Below the pieces are notes generated by a model. The model did not search any database and had not been told where the DNA came from. It saw only the letters and a list, made by a program, of their open reading frames with translations. Position numbers and translations under genes: made by a program. From Turicibacter faecis (GTDB lineage Bacteria; Bacillota_I; Bacilli_A; MOL361; Turicibacteraceae): a stretch of DNA of 64,000 nt. Of the stretch, positions 29,799 to 37,972 are shown piece by piece; positions within the stretch are counted from its first letter, which is position 1, and each line of letters begins with the position of its first letter. Where the stretch lies: contig NZ_AP028127.1 in assembly GCF_037076425.1 (NCBI RefSeq), positions 278,001 to 342,000 on the forward strand. The letters run 5' to 3'.

Positions 29799-31295
29799 AT
29801 GATGAAGAAATTGAAATCAATTAATTGGCGTAATGTTATCTTATTTTTATTCGTCATGGTTGGTTTATTAGTATTAGCCCAATCGTTCGTCTTACCAGAC
29901 ATGGTTGGTTGGGATGTTGAACGTGTGAAACACTATGAATCGGGTAATGATATAACGATTGATTACCGCTCTGTTTATTCGGATACAGTTGCCTATGGGA
30001 CTGTTACCGAACAAGAAAAGTGCGGTAAAGAACAAAAATGCGATGTCATTTTAACCTTTTCTAAAGGAAAAGATGTGTCGAGTCAGTCTGAGGAAGAGGT
30101 TAAAGCATATATAGATGAGTTAATCGCTAGTCAATTGATTGATTCTAAACAAGTTGTATATAATGAACCAGAATACTCAAATGAGGTAAATCAGGGGTAT
30201 CCTATTAGTTATGATGCCGAACCTTATGAAGAAAAAATTAGAATTACCTTTTCTAAGGGACCTGAGATTCATGTTTATGAGGCAAGCATGGTAGGTATTG
30301 GTGATATTTTGTTACATGACACGGTTTATAATGATTTCCGTGTAGAAGGAGAGGCATTTGACTTTGCGCCACTTTTTGAACATGTCAAACCTTATATTGA
30401 TCCAGCTGATTTTGCCTTTGTTAATCAAGAAACAAACATTGGTGGGGTTGAGATTGGTCTATCGAGTTATCCTAATTTTAATAGCCCTTATGAAATTGCA
30501 AGGGATTTAATTAATATTGGATTTAATATGTTTTCACGTGCAAATAACCATACGTTAGATAAAGGTGAAGACGGAGTTTTAGCAGCTCAAAAACACTGGG
30601 AAACCTTTGAAGGAATTATTACGTCTGGATCGACGGATTCTGCAGAAAAAAGAGAACAGATTCCTGTTATTGAACAAAATGGAATTAAAGTTGCTTTATT
30701 ATCTTATTCCTATGGGTTTAATGGACATCGTCTACCAGAGGATAAACCATACTTGGCCAATGAATTTGATTATGAAATTGCACGTTCTGATATAGAAAAA
30801 GCGAAAAGTGTGGCCGATTCTATTGTCGTATCGATGCACTGGGGAGTTGAATATTCAAATATTCCGAGTGAGATGCAAAAAGAACAGGCTCAATGGTTAG
30901 CCGATCAAGGCGTTCATATTATTTTAGGGACTCATCCTCATGTTTTACAACCTGTGGATTTATTAACAGGGCAACACGGAAACAAGACATTGGTTGCTTA
31001 TTCGCTTGGAAATTTTGTTTCTGGACAAAAAGGTTTAGATCGCTTAGTCGGTGCTATTTTAAAATTTAATATTAAAAAGACGACAATTGGAAATGTAACG
31101 ACGATTGAGATTGAACACCCTCAGTTAATGCCAACTTATAATTATGCAAAACAAGCTGGACAAGAATACGATGTTATTCCATTGATTGATTCCGATCAGG
31201 CAGAGTACTTTGAGACAGTAAGGGCGTTAATGGAGACTTATTCATCAACAGTTGAAGTAGTAGAGTATATTACTTATGATAAGGTAGAGCAATAA
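29799..31295 (+). CDS. PASTA-CapA fusion: membrane-anchored CapA-type metallophosphatase
   Basis: The 498-residue protein begins with a signal anchor (about residues 11-31). Two PASTA-like repeats follow: the first from VLPDMVG with YSDTVAYGTVTEQ and LTFSKG (about 33-96), the second with YSNEVNQGYPIS and ITFSKG (about 97-163). The rest is a CapA/PGA_cap domain of the calcineurin-like superfamily, with GIGDILLHD, NQETNIGG, RANNHTLDKG, SMHWGVEYS and ILGTHPHVLQ. CapA domains are known from poly-gamma-glutamate capsule synthesis, but no capB/capC is near. PASTA repeats bind muropeptides in PrkC-type kinases. A surface role linked to peptidoglycan is inferred. It lies between rnr and smpB, an unusual place. 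Confidence 0.83.
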   Translation: MMKKLKSINWRNVILFLFVMVGLLVLAQSFVLPDMVGWDVERVKHYESGNDITIDYRSVYSDTVAYGTVTEQEKCGKEQKCDVILTFSKGKDVSSQSEEEVKAYIDELIASQLIDSKQVVYNEPEYSNEVNQGYPISYDAEPYEEKIRITFSKGPEIHVYEASMVGIGDILLHDTVYNDFRVEGEAFDFAPLFEHVKPYIDPADFAFVNQETNIGGVEIGLSSYPNFNSPYEIARDLINIGFNMFSRANNHTLDKGEDGVLAAQKHWETFEGIITSGSTDSAEKREQIPVIEQNGIKVALLSYSYGFNGHRLPEDKPYLANEFDYEIARSDIEKAKSVADSIVVSMHWGVEYSNIPSEMQKEQAQWLADQGVHIILGTHPHVLQPVDLLTGQHGNKTLVAYSLGNFVSGQKGLDRLVGAILKFNIKKTTIGNVTTIEIEHPQLMPTYNYAKQAGQEYDVIPLIDSDQAEYFETVRALMETYSSTVEVVEYITYDKVEQ

Positions 31296-31318
31296 AGTTT
31301 TTATAAGGTGGTGTAATA

Positions 31319-31786
31319 ATGCCAAAAGGCGTGGGATCAACAATAGCACAGAATAAAAAAGCGGGGCATGATTATTTTATTGAAGATACGTTTGAAGCGG
31401 GACTTGTACTACAAGGGACAGAAATTAAATCTATCCGTGCTGGAAAGGTTAATTTACGGGATTCATTTGTTAGGATCGATCGTAATGAGGCATTTGTTCA
31501 CAACATGCATATTTCGCATTATGAGCAAGGTAATCGTTTTAATCATGATCCGTTACGTACCCGAAAGTTATTGTTACATAAAAAGGAAATTGATCGTTTA
31601 ATTGGCGTTCAAAAAATGGGAGGATACTCATTAATTCCTTTAAAGTTATATATCAAGGATGGCTATGCTAAATTATTGTTTGGAGTTGCTAAAGGTAAGA
31701 AAAATTATGATAAACGTCAAGACCTTAAAGCAAAGGACGCTAATCGTCAAATCGAAAAGGCCTTACGTGATCGACAAAAGTATTAA
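31319..31786 (+). CDS. smpB: SsrA-binding protein SmpB
   Basis: SmpB binds tmRNA and brings it to stalled ribosomes for trans-translation. The 155-residue protein has the conserved [37 protein letters not shown] and the basic C-terminal tail [16 protein letters not shown]. The ATG follows AAGGTGG. It is the last gene of the rnr-capA-smpB unit and is followed by a terminator. The tmRNA gene ssrA, often nearby, is not in the following intergenic region. Confidence 0.98.
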   Translation: MPKGVGSTIAQNKKAGHDYFIEDTFEAGLVLQGTEIKSIRAGKVNLRDSFVRIDRNEAFVHNMHISHYEQGNRFNHDPLRTRKLLLHKKEIDRLIGVQKMGGYSLIPLKLYIKDGYAKLLFGVAKGKKNYDKRQDLKAKDANRQIEKALRDRQKY

Positions 31787-31790
31787 AATT

Positions 31791-31836
31791 AAAAAAGTCA
31801 GTATTTCTTTTTAAGAATGAAATGCTGACTTTTTTT
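31791..31836 (+). terminator. Terminator after smpB
   Basis: AAAAAAGTCAGTATTTC pairs with GAAATGCTGACTTTTTT (one G-U pair) and ends in a T tract. Confidence 0.92.
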
Positions 31837-32172
31837 ATAGATTAGTAGCGGCATTTGAATTTTATAGTTATCATAAATAGTAGACCAATCAGTTAACTAT
31901 ATTTTCACTTAAAGGGTTGTTAGATTGATCGATTAAACAGAAAATCATATATTTGAAAAGAGGCTTAATTCCCTGATGGACGGGAGAGTAGGAGAGAAAC
32001 TTTAAGGATACGAAAGTTATAGCGGATGATAGCGATGTATTACAGAAGGAGAGGTTATATGGTGGATAGTTATTAATTATAAGTAAGATACATATTTATA
32101 AATGAAGGGGCATATAATGTTTGAGGTAGTGCCTATAGGAGTAGGCATCGTCAGAGAATAAGGGGGGAGAAT
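31837..32172 (+). other. smpB - 32173 intergenic region
   Basis: About 335 bases with no recognised RNA. Two tiny ORFs carry ribosome-site-like sequence: ATG GTG GAT AGT TAT TAA behind AAGGAGAGG near 32049, and the 14-codon frame at 32117-32161. No tmRNA-like sequence is present. Confidence 0.45.
32117..32161 (+). CDS. Possible 14-residue leader peptide
   Basis: An ATG behind GAAGGGG opens MFEVVPIGVGIVRE and stops at TAA 32159-32161, eleven bases before the start of the next gene. The same bases contain a TATAAT (32113-32118), so the stretch may be a promoter rather than coding. Confidence 0.2.
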   Translation: MFEVVPIGVGIVRE

Positions 32173-32574
32173 ATGTTAAAAACTGAAACACTTAACATCA
32201 TCGAGTTTAATAATGGTCAGTTTAAGAAACCAGTTTTGATTAGATATACTATTGTCATTCATTCGAATGAGCCGAAACCTTATGATGAAGATGCCTTAAA
32301 TTTAATTAGTTTTCTTAAGAGTTTACCCGAACAATTTGAAACGGTTGAATTGGTCTATCAGGTTGCAGACGCAAAGGTAACAAATTTAGTCCGTCAAAAG
32401 ATTGTGGTGAAGGTTGATGAAAACATCTACTCAACTTATGTTTTAGATGATGATTTAGACTTATTTTTTAATTTGTTAAGGTTATTTAAAAACTATGAGT
32501 ATGATGTTGAAGGGGAGGAGCAAAGTGTTAATCCAATAAGATTGGCTGTTGCCCTAAAAAATTATCAAATTTAA
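32173..32574 (+). CDS. Hypothetical protein, 133 aa
   Basis: I do not recognise a family. The protein has no signal peptide or membrane segment and is acidic, with alternating hydrophobic beta-like stretches (VLIRYTIVIHS, FETVELVYQVADAKV, RQKIVVKVDENIYSTYVL) followed by helical parts (DDLDLFFNLLRLFKNYEY, NPIRLAVALKNYQI). This fits a small alpha/beta cytoplasmic fold. A very strong ribosome site (AGGGGGGAG) stands just before the ATG, and a terminator follows, so expression looks real. It forms a single-gene unit between smpB and the surface-acylation cassette. Confidence 0.65.
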   Translation: MLKTETLNIIEFNNGQFKKPVLIRYTIVIHSNEPKPYDEDALNLISFLKSLPEQFETVELVYQVADAKVTNLVRQKIVVKVDENIYSTYVLDDDLDLFFNLLRLFKNYEYDVEGEEQSVNPIRLAVALKNYQI

Positions 32575-32582
32575 TGATCCCC

Positions 32583-32619
32583 AAAAAAGGTCCTGTTTCA
32601 TTGAGAAGGATCTTTTTTT
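32583..32619 (+). terminator. Terminator after the 133-aa gene
   Basis: AAAAAAGGTCCT and AGGATCTTTTTT around a 12-nt loop. Confidence 0.88.
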
Positions 32620-32697
32620 ATCTGCTCCTTTTATAGATTAAGTGATCAAGGTAATCGTTTTAATGAAATAATCGTACTTATTCGGAGGATAAATCAA

Positions 32698-32799
32698 ATG
32701 ATAGACGAGGCTAGTGCGAGAAATTTATTAGCAAAGAAAGAAGTCCCTACGGGTTCCATTTATAAAATCAAGGTGTTTGTTTATAAGGTTTTTACGTAA
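32698..32799 (+). CDS. Possible 33-residue small ORF
   Basis: ATG 32698 follows CGGAGGAT with a 7-nt gap. The frame encodes a basic peptide starting MIDEASARNLLAKKEV and ending KVFVYKVFT, with no recognised family. Its 3' half falls inside the inverted repeat at 32741-32815. It could be a small protein, a leader peptide or chance. Confidence 0.25.
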   Translation: MIDEASARNLLAKKEVPTGSIYKIKVFVYKVFT

Positions 32800-32814
32800 A
32801 CCCAATAAGGGACT
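32741..32814 (+). repeat. Long inverted repeat (AAGTCCCT / AGGGACTT with GGGTT / AACCC)
   Basis: AAGTCCCT (32741-32748) and AGGGACTT (32808-32815, shifted by at most one base) are perfect inverted arms. Inside them GGGTT (32751-32755) pairs with AACCC. The loop is about 45 nt. No T tract follows. It may fold as an RNA element in a leader, or be the trace of an old small mobile element. Confidence 0.45.
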
Positions 32815-33007
32815 TTAATAGATACTGATGGACGTTTAAGGAATATCCACAAGCGATAAAGGATCATTCTTGATTGAGAAATAAAAAAAGGGTGGAAATA
32901 ATGTTATTATTTATTTAAATAATGGAACACTATTAATGAATAAATCGTCTAATTAAACGAATAGAAATTTGTTAATCAAATCGAATCACTTCATGGAGGA
33001 ATCAAAG

Positions 33008-33532
33008 ATGAAAAACTTAAAGTTAATGTTAGTGGCCTTATTAATGATTGTATTAACTGTCGGATGTAGTAAGGACAAACAAGAAACACCTTCTTCGGGT
33101 GAAGTATCGCCTAAGGAAGTTATTAATCAAATCCAAGCCGAACTTGCAAAAGCATACGATGTAAGTTTAGAAGATGGGGTTTTACCAGGATATGCGTTAA
33201 TCGATATGACAAATCAAGATGAAATGGCGATGTATGAAGGAATTTTTAATCCAGAAGATATTAAGTCAGGATATATTTTACAAAACTTAATGAATGTTAG
33301 ATCAGAATTAATTATGGTTGCTGAAGGAAAAGATGCGAAAGCGACAGAAAGTATTAAATCATCTTATGAAAAAGTTTTATCAAATCAAGAAGCTACATGG
33401 TCAACTTATTTACCTGATCAATATGAATTGGTAAAAAACAATAAAATAAAAACAAAAGGAAATTATATTTTATATGTAACAAGTGAAGAGTCTGAAAAAA
33501 TTATTAAACTTTTTGAAAAGGCTGTTAAATAA
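33008..33532 (+). CDS. DUF4358-type lipoprotein
   Basis: The 174-residue protein starts at ATG 33008, behind TGGAGGA; upstream in-frame codons have no ribosome site. A lipoprotein signal peptide ends in the lipobox LTVGC, followed by a Ser/Lys/Glu-rich linker. The rest (YALIDMTNQDEMAMYEGIFNPED..., KSGYILQNLMNVRSELIMVAEG) resembles the DUF4358 family, whose function is unknown. Such genes often stand beside MBOAT acyltransferase and DHHW genes, as here. It is probably an extracytoplasmic partner of that acylation machinery (inference). Confidence 0.65.
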   Translation: MKNLKLMLVALLMIVLTVGCSKDKQETPSSGEVSPKEVINQIQAELAKAYDVSLEDGVLPGYALIDMTNQDEMAMYEGIFNPEDIKSGYILQNLMNVRSELIMVAEGKDAKATESIKSSYEKVLSNQEATWSTYLPDQYELVKNNKIKTKGNYILYVTSEESEKIIKLFEKAVK

Positions 33533-33543
33533 AATAAAGAGTT

Positions 33544-33571
33544 AGATTGGGGATAACCCAATCTTCTTTTT
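33544..33571 (+). terminator. Terminator-like hairpin before the MBOAT gene
   Basis: AGATTGGG and CCCAATCT with a 5-nt loop, followed by TCTTTTT. It may lower read-through from the lipoprotein gene into the acyltransferase gene. Confidence 0.75.
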
Positions 33572-33593
33572 ATATGAAAGGAGATGATAATGA

Positions 33594-35006
33594 ATGGTTT
33601 TTAGTAGTTTAGTTTTTCTATTTGTTTTTTTACCCCTTACGCTACTTCTCTACTTCAGTGTGCCTCGAAGGTTAAGAAATACTATTTTATTAATCGTGAG
33701 TCTTATTTTTTATGCCTGGGGAGAGCCAATTTATATTATTTTAATGCTTTTCTCTACGGTGACAGACTTTGTACACGGCCTATTAGTAGAGAGGTACAGG
33801 AATCAACCTAAAAAAGCTAAGCTTGTGGTGTTGTCTTCGATTACTATTAATTTAGGGTTATTAGTGTTTTTTAAATATTCTACGTTCTTATTAACTAATA
33901 TTAACTTATTATTTCACACAAATTTTTATATTCCCCAAATGTCCTTACCGATAGGAATTTCCTTTTATACCTTTCAAACGATGTCCTATACGATTGATGT
34001 GTTCAGACAGGAAGCTAAGGCAAAGAAAAATATGATTGATTTAGGAGCCTATGTCACCATGTTTCCACAGCTTATCGCGGGACCAATCGTTCGATATCAA
34101 ACGATTGCAAATCAGTTAGATCATCGAGTAGAGAGTGAAGATCTCTTTGCCAAAGGAATTTGGCGTTTTACCATTGGGTTAGGTAAAAAGGTGTTATTGG
34201 CTAATAATATAGGATTACTATGGAATCAAATACAATTAACAGAGATGAGTGATTTATCAATTGTAATGGCATGGCTTGGATTAGTGGCTTTTGGATTTCA
34301 AATTTACTTTGATTTCAGTGGATATTCTGATATGGCTATTGGTCTTGGCTACTTATTTGGATTCGAATTATTAGAAAACTTTAATTATCCCTACATCTCA
34401 CAAAGTATTACCGAGTTTTGGCGACGATGGCATATTTCGTTAGGATCATGGTTTAGAGACTATGTGTATATTCCATTAGGCGGAAATCGTAAGGGTAAAA
34501 AAAGAATGTATTTGAATTTGTTTATTGTTTGGATGTTAACGGGATTGTGGCATGGGGCAAGTTGGAATTTTGTGTTATGGGGCTTATACTTTGGAATCTT
34601 AATCATCATAGAAAAGGCCTTTTTGCTCTTTTGGTTATCACGTGCTCCTCGCTGGATGCGGCATGTCTATACAATTATTTTATTACTGATTGGATGGGGA
34701 CTTTTTGCGTTTGAGGACTTTCATCAATTAATCAATTATTTTACGGTGCTTTTTGGATTAAGGAACGCGACATGGGTTAACCAGGAAACACTCTATTATT
34801 TAAGCCAAAATATCATTCTTTTCGTTCTCTTAACGATCGCTTCTACTCCTATGATTCGTCTAATTGGGCAAAAACTATTTAATAGCCCATATGGTTCAGT
34901 AATTAAAGCATTCATCGTTCCTATGATTTGTTTATTGATTTTAATTGCCTCAACGGCCTATTTAGTCGACTCATCTTATAATCCATTTTTATATTTTAGG
35001 TTTTAA
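33594..35006 (+). CDS. MBOAT family O-acyltransferase
   Basis: The 470-residue protein has ten or more membrane segments and the MBOAT motifs: PIGISFYTFQTMSY, FPQLIAGPIVRY, SITEFWRRWHISLGSWFRDY, YIPLGGNRKG and MLTGLWHGASWNF with the catalytic histidine at about residue 320. The AlgI/PatA/DltB branch moves acyl groups across the membrane onto secreted polymers. No dltA or dltC is near, so this is not the D-alanylation system; acetylation of a surface polysaccharide or peptidoglycan is more likely. The DHHW gene follows after 14 nt, as AlgJ/PatB-type partners do. ATG 33594 lies 10 nt after AAAGGAG. Confidence 0.9.
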   Translation: MVFSSLVFLFVFLPLTLLLYFSVPRRLRNTILLIVSLIFYAWGEPIYIILMLFSTVTDFVHGLLVERYRNQPKKAKLVVLSSITINLGLLVFFKYSTFLLTNINLLFHTNFYIPQMSLPIGISFYTFQTMSYTIDVFRQEAKAKKNMIDLGAYVTMFPQLIAGPIVRYQTIANQLDHRVESEDLFAKGIWRFTIGLGKKVLLANNIGLLWNQIQLTEMSDLSIVMAWLGLVAFGFQIYFDFSGYSDMAIGLGYLFGFELLENFNYPYISQSITEFWRRWHISLGSWFRDYVYIPLGGNRKGKKRMYLNLFIVWMLTGLWHGASWNFVLWGLYFGILIIIEKAFLLFWLSRAPRWMRHVYTIILLLIGWGLFAFEDFHQLINYFTVLFGLRNATWVNQETLYYLSQNIILFVLLTIASTPMIRLIGQKLFNSPYGSVIKAFIVPMICLLILIASTAYLVDSSYNPFLYFRF

Positions 35007-35020
35007 GGAAGGATAGCTAT

Positions 35021-36142
35021 ATGAACAAATTAACGAACCGATTAATCAGTTTTACTTTTTTAATCTTTATTTTTGGATTTTCCCTCCTTAATTTATTGAC
35101 GCCAGATCGCGAAAAGTCAGAATCAGAGAATCGATTGCTTCAGCAATTTCCGCACTTTTCTTTAGATCGTCTATTGTCAGGGGATTATACAAGGGATTTT
35201 GATAAATACATGACGGATCAATTTGTTTTAAAAGACCACTGGGTTGGTTTAAAATCGGATTTTGAACAATTCGTCCACAAAAGTGAGAATAATGGTGTGT
35301 ACTTTGGAAAGGATGGTTATTTATTAGAAAAGTTTTCTGATAAAGGAGAGTATTTTGATATTAATTTACAGGCCATTAATTCTTTTCACAACAAAATGGA
35401 GCAACTAAATACAACGGTGATGCTTGTTCCAACAGCAGTTAAGATTTATGAGGATAAACTCCCTCTTTTTGCCCCAACATATGATCAGGAAAAAATGTTG
35501 TCCCAGGCGCAGGATGAATTGAAGGTTCACCTGGTCGATGTCATGCCTATTTTAATGGAGCATAAAGAAGAAGCTATTTATTATAGGACGGATCATCATT
35601 GGACCACGCTAGGTGCCTTTTATGCGTATCAACAATTGTTGAAAGAATGGGGAATTAATCCTTATTTGGATTATCACGTAGAGACTGTTACGCACAATTT
35701 TTATGGGACGCACTATTTTAAAGCAAATGATCATCGCTTAAAACCGGATGAGATTCATGTGTACTATCCGAATCACCCCGTTGACTTTTCACTAACTTTT
35801 CCGGGAACAGGGGAGTCATTAGATGGATTATATAATTATGATTATTTAGATCAGCGAGACAAATATTCTCTGTTTATCAACGGGAATCAAGCTTTGACGG
35901 TGATTAAGAGTAATGTTGAAAATGGTCAAAAATTAGTGATGTTTAAGGACTCTTATGCCCATAATTTTGTCCCATTTCTCGCCATGCATTTTGAGGAAAT
36001 ACATTTAATCGATTTACGCTATTTTAATTTAAATCCGTATGATTATATAAGAGAACATGAATTTACTCAGGCATTATTTTTATATAATTTATCGAGCTTT
36101 GGAACAGATTCTACGATTAAAAAGTTAAAGGCCTATCATTAA
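35021..36142 (+). CDS. DHHW family protein (AlgJ/AlgX-like)
   Basis: This 373-residue protein has an N-terminal signal anchor (about residues 7-28), so the rest is extracellular. The family motif YRTDHHWTTLGAF has D-H-H-W at residues 191-194. A downstream MFKDSYAHNFVP supplies the GDSY-like serine region found in AlgX/AlgJ proteins. These SGNH-type enzymes transfer or remove acetyl groups on exopolysaccharides together with an MBOAT protein. The gene follows the MBOAT gene after 14 nt and ends the unit. Substrate is unknown. Confidence 0.85.
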   Translation: MNKLTNRLISFTFLIFIFGFSLLNLLTPDREKSESENRLLQQFPHFSLDRLLSGDYTRDFDKYMTDQFVLKDHWVGLKSDFEQFVHKSENNGVYFGKDGYLLEKFSDKGEYFDINLQAINSFHNKMEQLNTTVMLVPTAVKIYEDKLPLFAPTYDQEKMLSQAQDELKVHLVDVMPILMEHKEEAIYYRTDHHWTTLGAFYAYQQLLKEWGINPYLDYHVETVTHNFYGTHYFKANDHRLKPDEIHVYYPNHPVDFSLTFPGTGESLDGLYNYDYLDQRDKYSLFINGNQALTVIKSNVENGQKLVMFKDSYAHNFVPFLAMHFEEIHLIDLRYFNLNPYDYIREHEFTQALFLYNLSSFGTDSTIKKLKAYH

Positions 36143-36181
36143 AAAAGGAAGAAGGAACAATTTGTGTTCCTCCTTCCTTTT
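36141..36181 (+). terminator. Terminator after the DHHW gene
   Basis: AAAAGGAAGAAGGAACA pairs with TGTTCCTCCTTCCTTTT with one mismatch; the stem overlaps the stop codon. Confidence 0.88.
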
Positions 36182-36294
36182 ATCAAATAAATTCGGATAT
36201 AGAAAAATCTATTGAGTAAGATTAAGACTCGTTTTCTTTCCTTCATGACTATAAACGAGGAGAGGTTCATGAGAGGGTAGTCGTCAACGGGCAC

Positions 36295-37116
36295 TTATTT
36301 TTTTGTACTTTGTTTTTTTCTTAAATAGGTTTCAAGAAGGTTGACCCCTTGATACATAATAAGGGTAAGGATGGATAGAACGAAGACGCCCATCATGACA
36401 ACATTTAATTTGAAAACTTGTCCCCCGTAAACGATAAGATATCCAATTCCCGCTTTAGAGGCGATGAATTCTCCGACGATGACACCGACCCAGGTCATAC
36501 CGATATTAATTTTTAAAAGATTAATCATATTAATTCCGTTAGCGGGTAAAATGAGTTTGGTGAGAATTTGCCATTTATTTGCCCCGAAACTTTGCATGAG
36601 CTTGATTTTATCGGGATCCACCGTTACGAAATAATTATAAGCAGACATAATCGTGACGGTAATTGAGGTAATCACAGCAATGACAATAATTCCTTTCATG
36701 CTAGCGCCGACCCAAACAATTAAAATAGGGGCAAGTGCTGTTTTAGGAAGCGCATTTAGGACAACGAGGAAAGGGTCAAAGATTTTAGCGAGTTTATCTG
36801 ACCACCATAAACAAATCGCAATAAATAACCCCCCAATTGTTCCGATGACTAAACCAATTAAGGTTTCAAAGAGGGAAATTCCAATATGTCTAAATATTTC
36901 TCCCGTTTCAATATATTTAATTAATAAGAACCAAATGGCAGAAGGTTTACTCACAAAGAAGTCATCAATCCATCCAATCGTGGCTGCAACTTCCCAAAGA
37001 ATTAAGAAAATGAGACACGATAAAAGTTGAATCCATAAAATATGCCGGGCCTCTTTTTTGATATTTTTTAAATAGCTAAGGTAACCAGCTGAGCCTTTAC
37101 TGTCTTTTTTCATCAT
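36295..37116 (-). CDS. ABC transporter permease (SsuC/TauC/ThiX type)
   Basis: This 273-residue inner-membrane protein has about six membrane segments and the EAA-loop motif MKLMQSFGANKWQILTKLILP. It forms the channel of a family 15 importer with the ATPase and binding protein encoded upstream on the same strand. I start it at the ATG at 37116, behind GGAAGGAG, rather than at an in-frame codon 81 bases upstream. The start lies inside the end of the ATPase gene (20-bp overlap), which indicates translational coupling. Confidence 0.9.
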   Translation of the reverse strand: MMKKDSKGSAGYLSYLKNIKKEARHILWIQLLSCLIFLILWEVAATIGWIDDFFVSKPSAIWFLLIKYIETGEIFRHIGISLFETLIGLVIGTIGGLFIAICLWWSDKLAKIFDPFLVVLNALPKTALAPILIVWVGASMKGIIVIAVITSITVTIMSAYNYFVTVDPDKIKLMQSFGANKWQILTKLILPANGINMINLLKINIGMTWVGVIVGEFIASKAGIGYLIVYGGQVFKLNVVMMGVFVLSILTLIMYQGVNLLETYLRKKQSTKK

Positions 37117-37855
37117 TTTGCAACTCCTTCCAGAATAAATCGAAGTAATGTTGGAATTCGGGAGCCGTTCGTGCATTGAATGGCGTTTTTTCACCATCTA
37201 ATGTTAAGTGAATTTGGTGAACACTCTGAATAGTTGTTGGACGGTGACTCAAAACAGCAACAGTATCAGCGAGTGAAATAGCTTCTGAAATGTCGTGGGT
37301 AACAAGAATAGCAGTTTTATTTTCTTTCTTAATGATTTTATAGATATCGTCTGTAACGGTTAGTCTCGTTTGAAAATCAAGCCCTGAGAAAGATTCATCT
37401 AACAATAGGATATCAGGATTGAGGGCAAGCGTTCGAATTAGAGCGGCACGTTGTTTCATTCCCCCTGAAAGTTCCCGTGGAAAATTATTTCTGAATTCCC
37501 ATAAATCATAAATTTGTAATAGCCTTTGTATTTCTACTTTCGTTTTATCATCTAGCTTATGTTGAATTTCCAGACCAAGTGTAATATTTTTCATAATGGT
37601 TCGCCACTCAAAAAGTTGATCTTTTTGAAACATATAGCCAATTTTTTTTCCGTGGGTATCGATAGATCCTGCAGTAGGTTCTAAAAGTCCGGCAATTATA
37701 TTTAAGATAGTTGATTTTCCGCATCCTGAAGGCCCGAGTAACACTAAAATTTCGCCTTCCTTTACAGAAAAGTTGATATCTTTGAGAATTTGACGTTCTT
37801 CATCTAAGGAGTAGAAATCTTTGTAGATATGATTCACATCGAGTATGTTTGACAT
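37097..37855 (-). CDS. ABC transporter ATP-binding protein (SsuB/TauB/ThiZ type)
   Basis: The 252-residue ATPase shows Walker A GPSGCGKST, the Q-loop region MFQKDQLFEWRTI, the signature LSGGMKQR, Walker B ILLLDESFSGLD and the switch histidine in LVTHDISEA. The Walker B/D-loop sequence and MFQKDQLFEW are typical of the nitrate/sulfonate/taurine or thiamine-precursor group. The ATG follows TGGAGGTG. It powers uptake with the overlapping permease. A strong hairpin separates it from the binding-protein gene. Confidence 0.92.
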   Translation of the reverse strand: MSNILDVNHIYKDFYSLDEERQILKDINFSVKEGEILVLLGPSGCGKSTILNIIAGLLEPTAGSIDTHGKKIGYMFQKDQLFEWRTIMKNITLGLEIQHKLDDKTKVEIQRLLQIYDLWEFRNNFPRELSGGMKQRAALIRTLALNPDILLLDESFSGLDFQTRLTVTDDIYKIIKKENKTAILVTHDISEAISLADTVAVLSHRPTTIQSVHQIHLTLDGEKTPFNARTAPEFQHYFDLFWKELQNDEKRQ

Positions 37856-37922
37856 ATAATGACACCTCCATTTTGCGCATATGTCATACTATATCATATT
37901 AAAAATAAAGCGGTTTGTACCT

Positions 37923-37966
37923 AAAAAAGGATTTAACTCCGAATCATCGAGGTTAAATCCTTTTTT
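37923..37966 (-). terminator. Attenuator-like terminator between binding protein and ATPase genes
   Basis: AAAAAAGGATTTAAC and GTTAAATCCTTTTTT form a 15-bp stem with T tracts on either strand. Transcripts from the binding-protein gene would be partly stopped here, giving excess binding protein over the membrane complex. Confidence 0.8.
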
Positions 37967-37972
37967 ATGACG

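Larger units (their letters stand above)
32620..33007 (+). other. Region before the DUF4358 lipoprotein gene
   Basis: About 390 bases. It contains a 33-codon ORF with a ribosome site (32698-32799) and a long stem-loop overlapping its end (32741-32815). The rest, 32816-32993, is AT-rich with no recognisable element. Confidence 0.45.

Noticed and set aside
31837-32172. Expected tmRNA gene after smpB
   Set aside because: No tRNA-like ends or tag-coding frame were seen.
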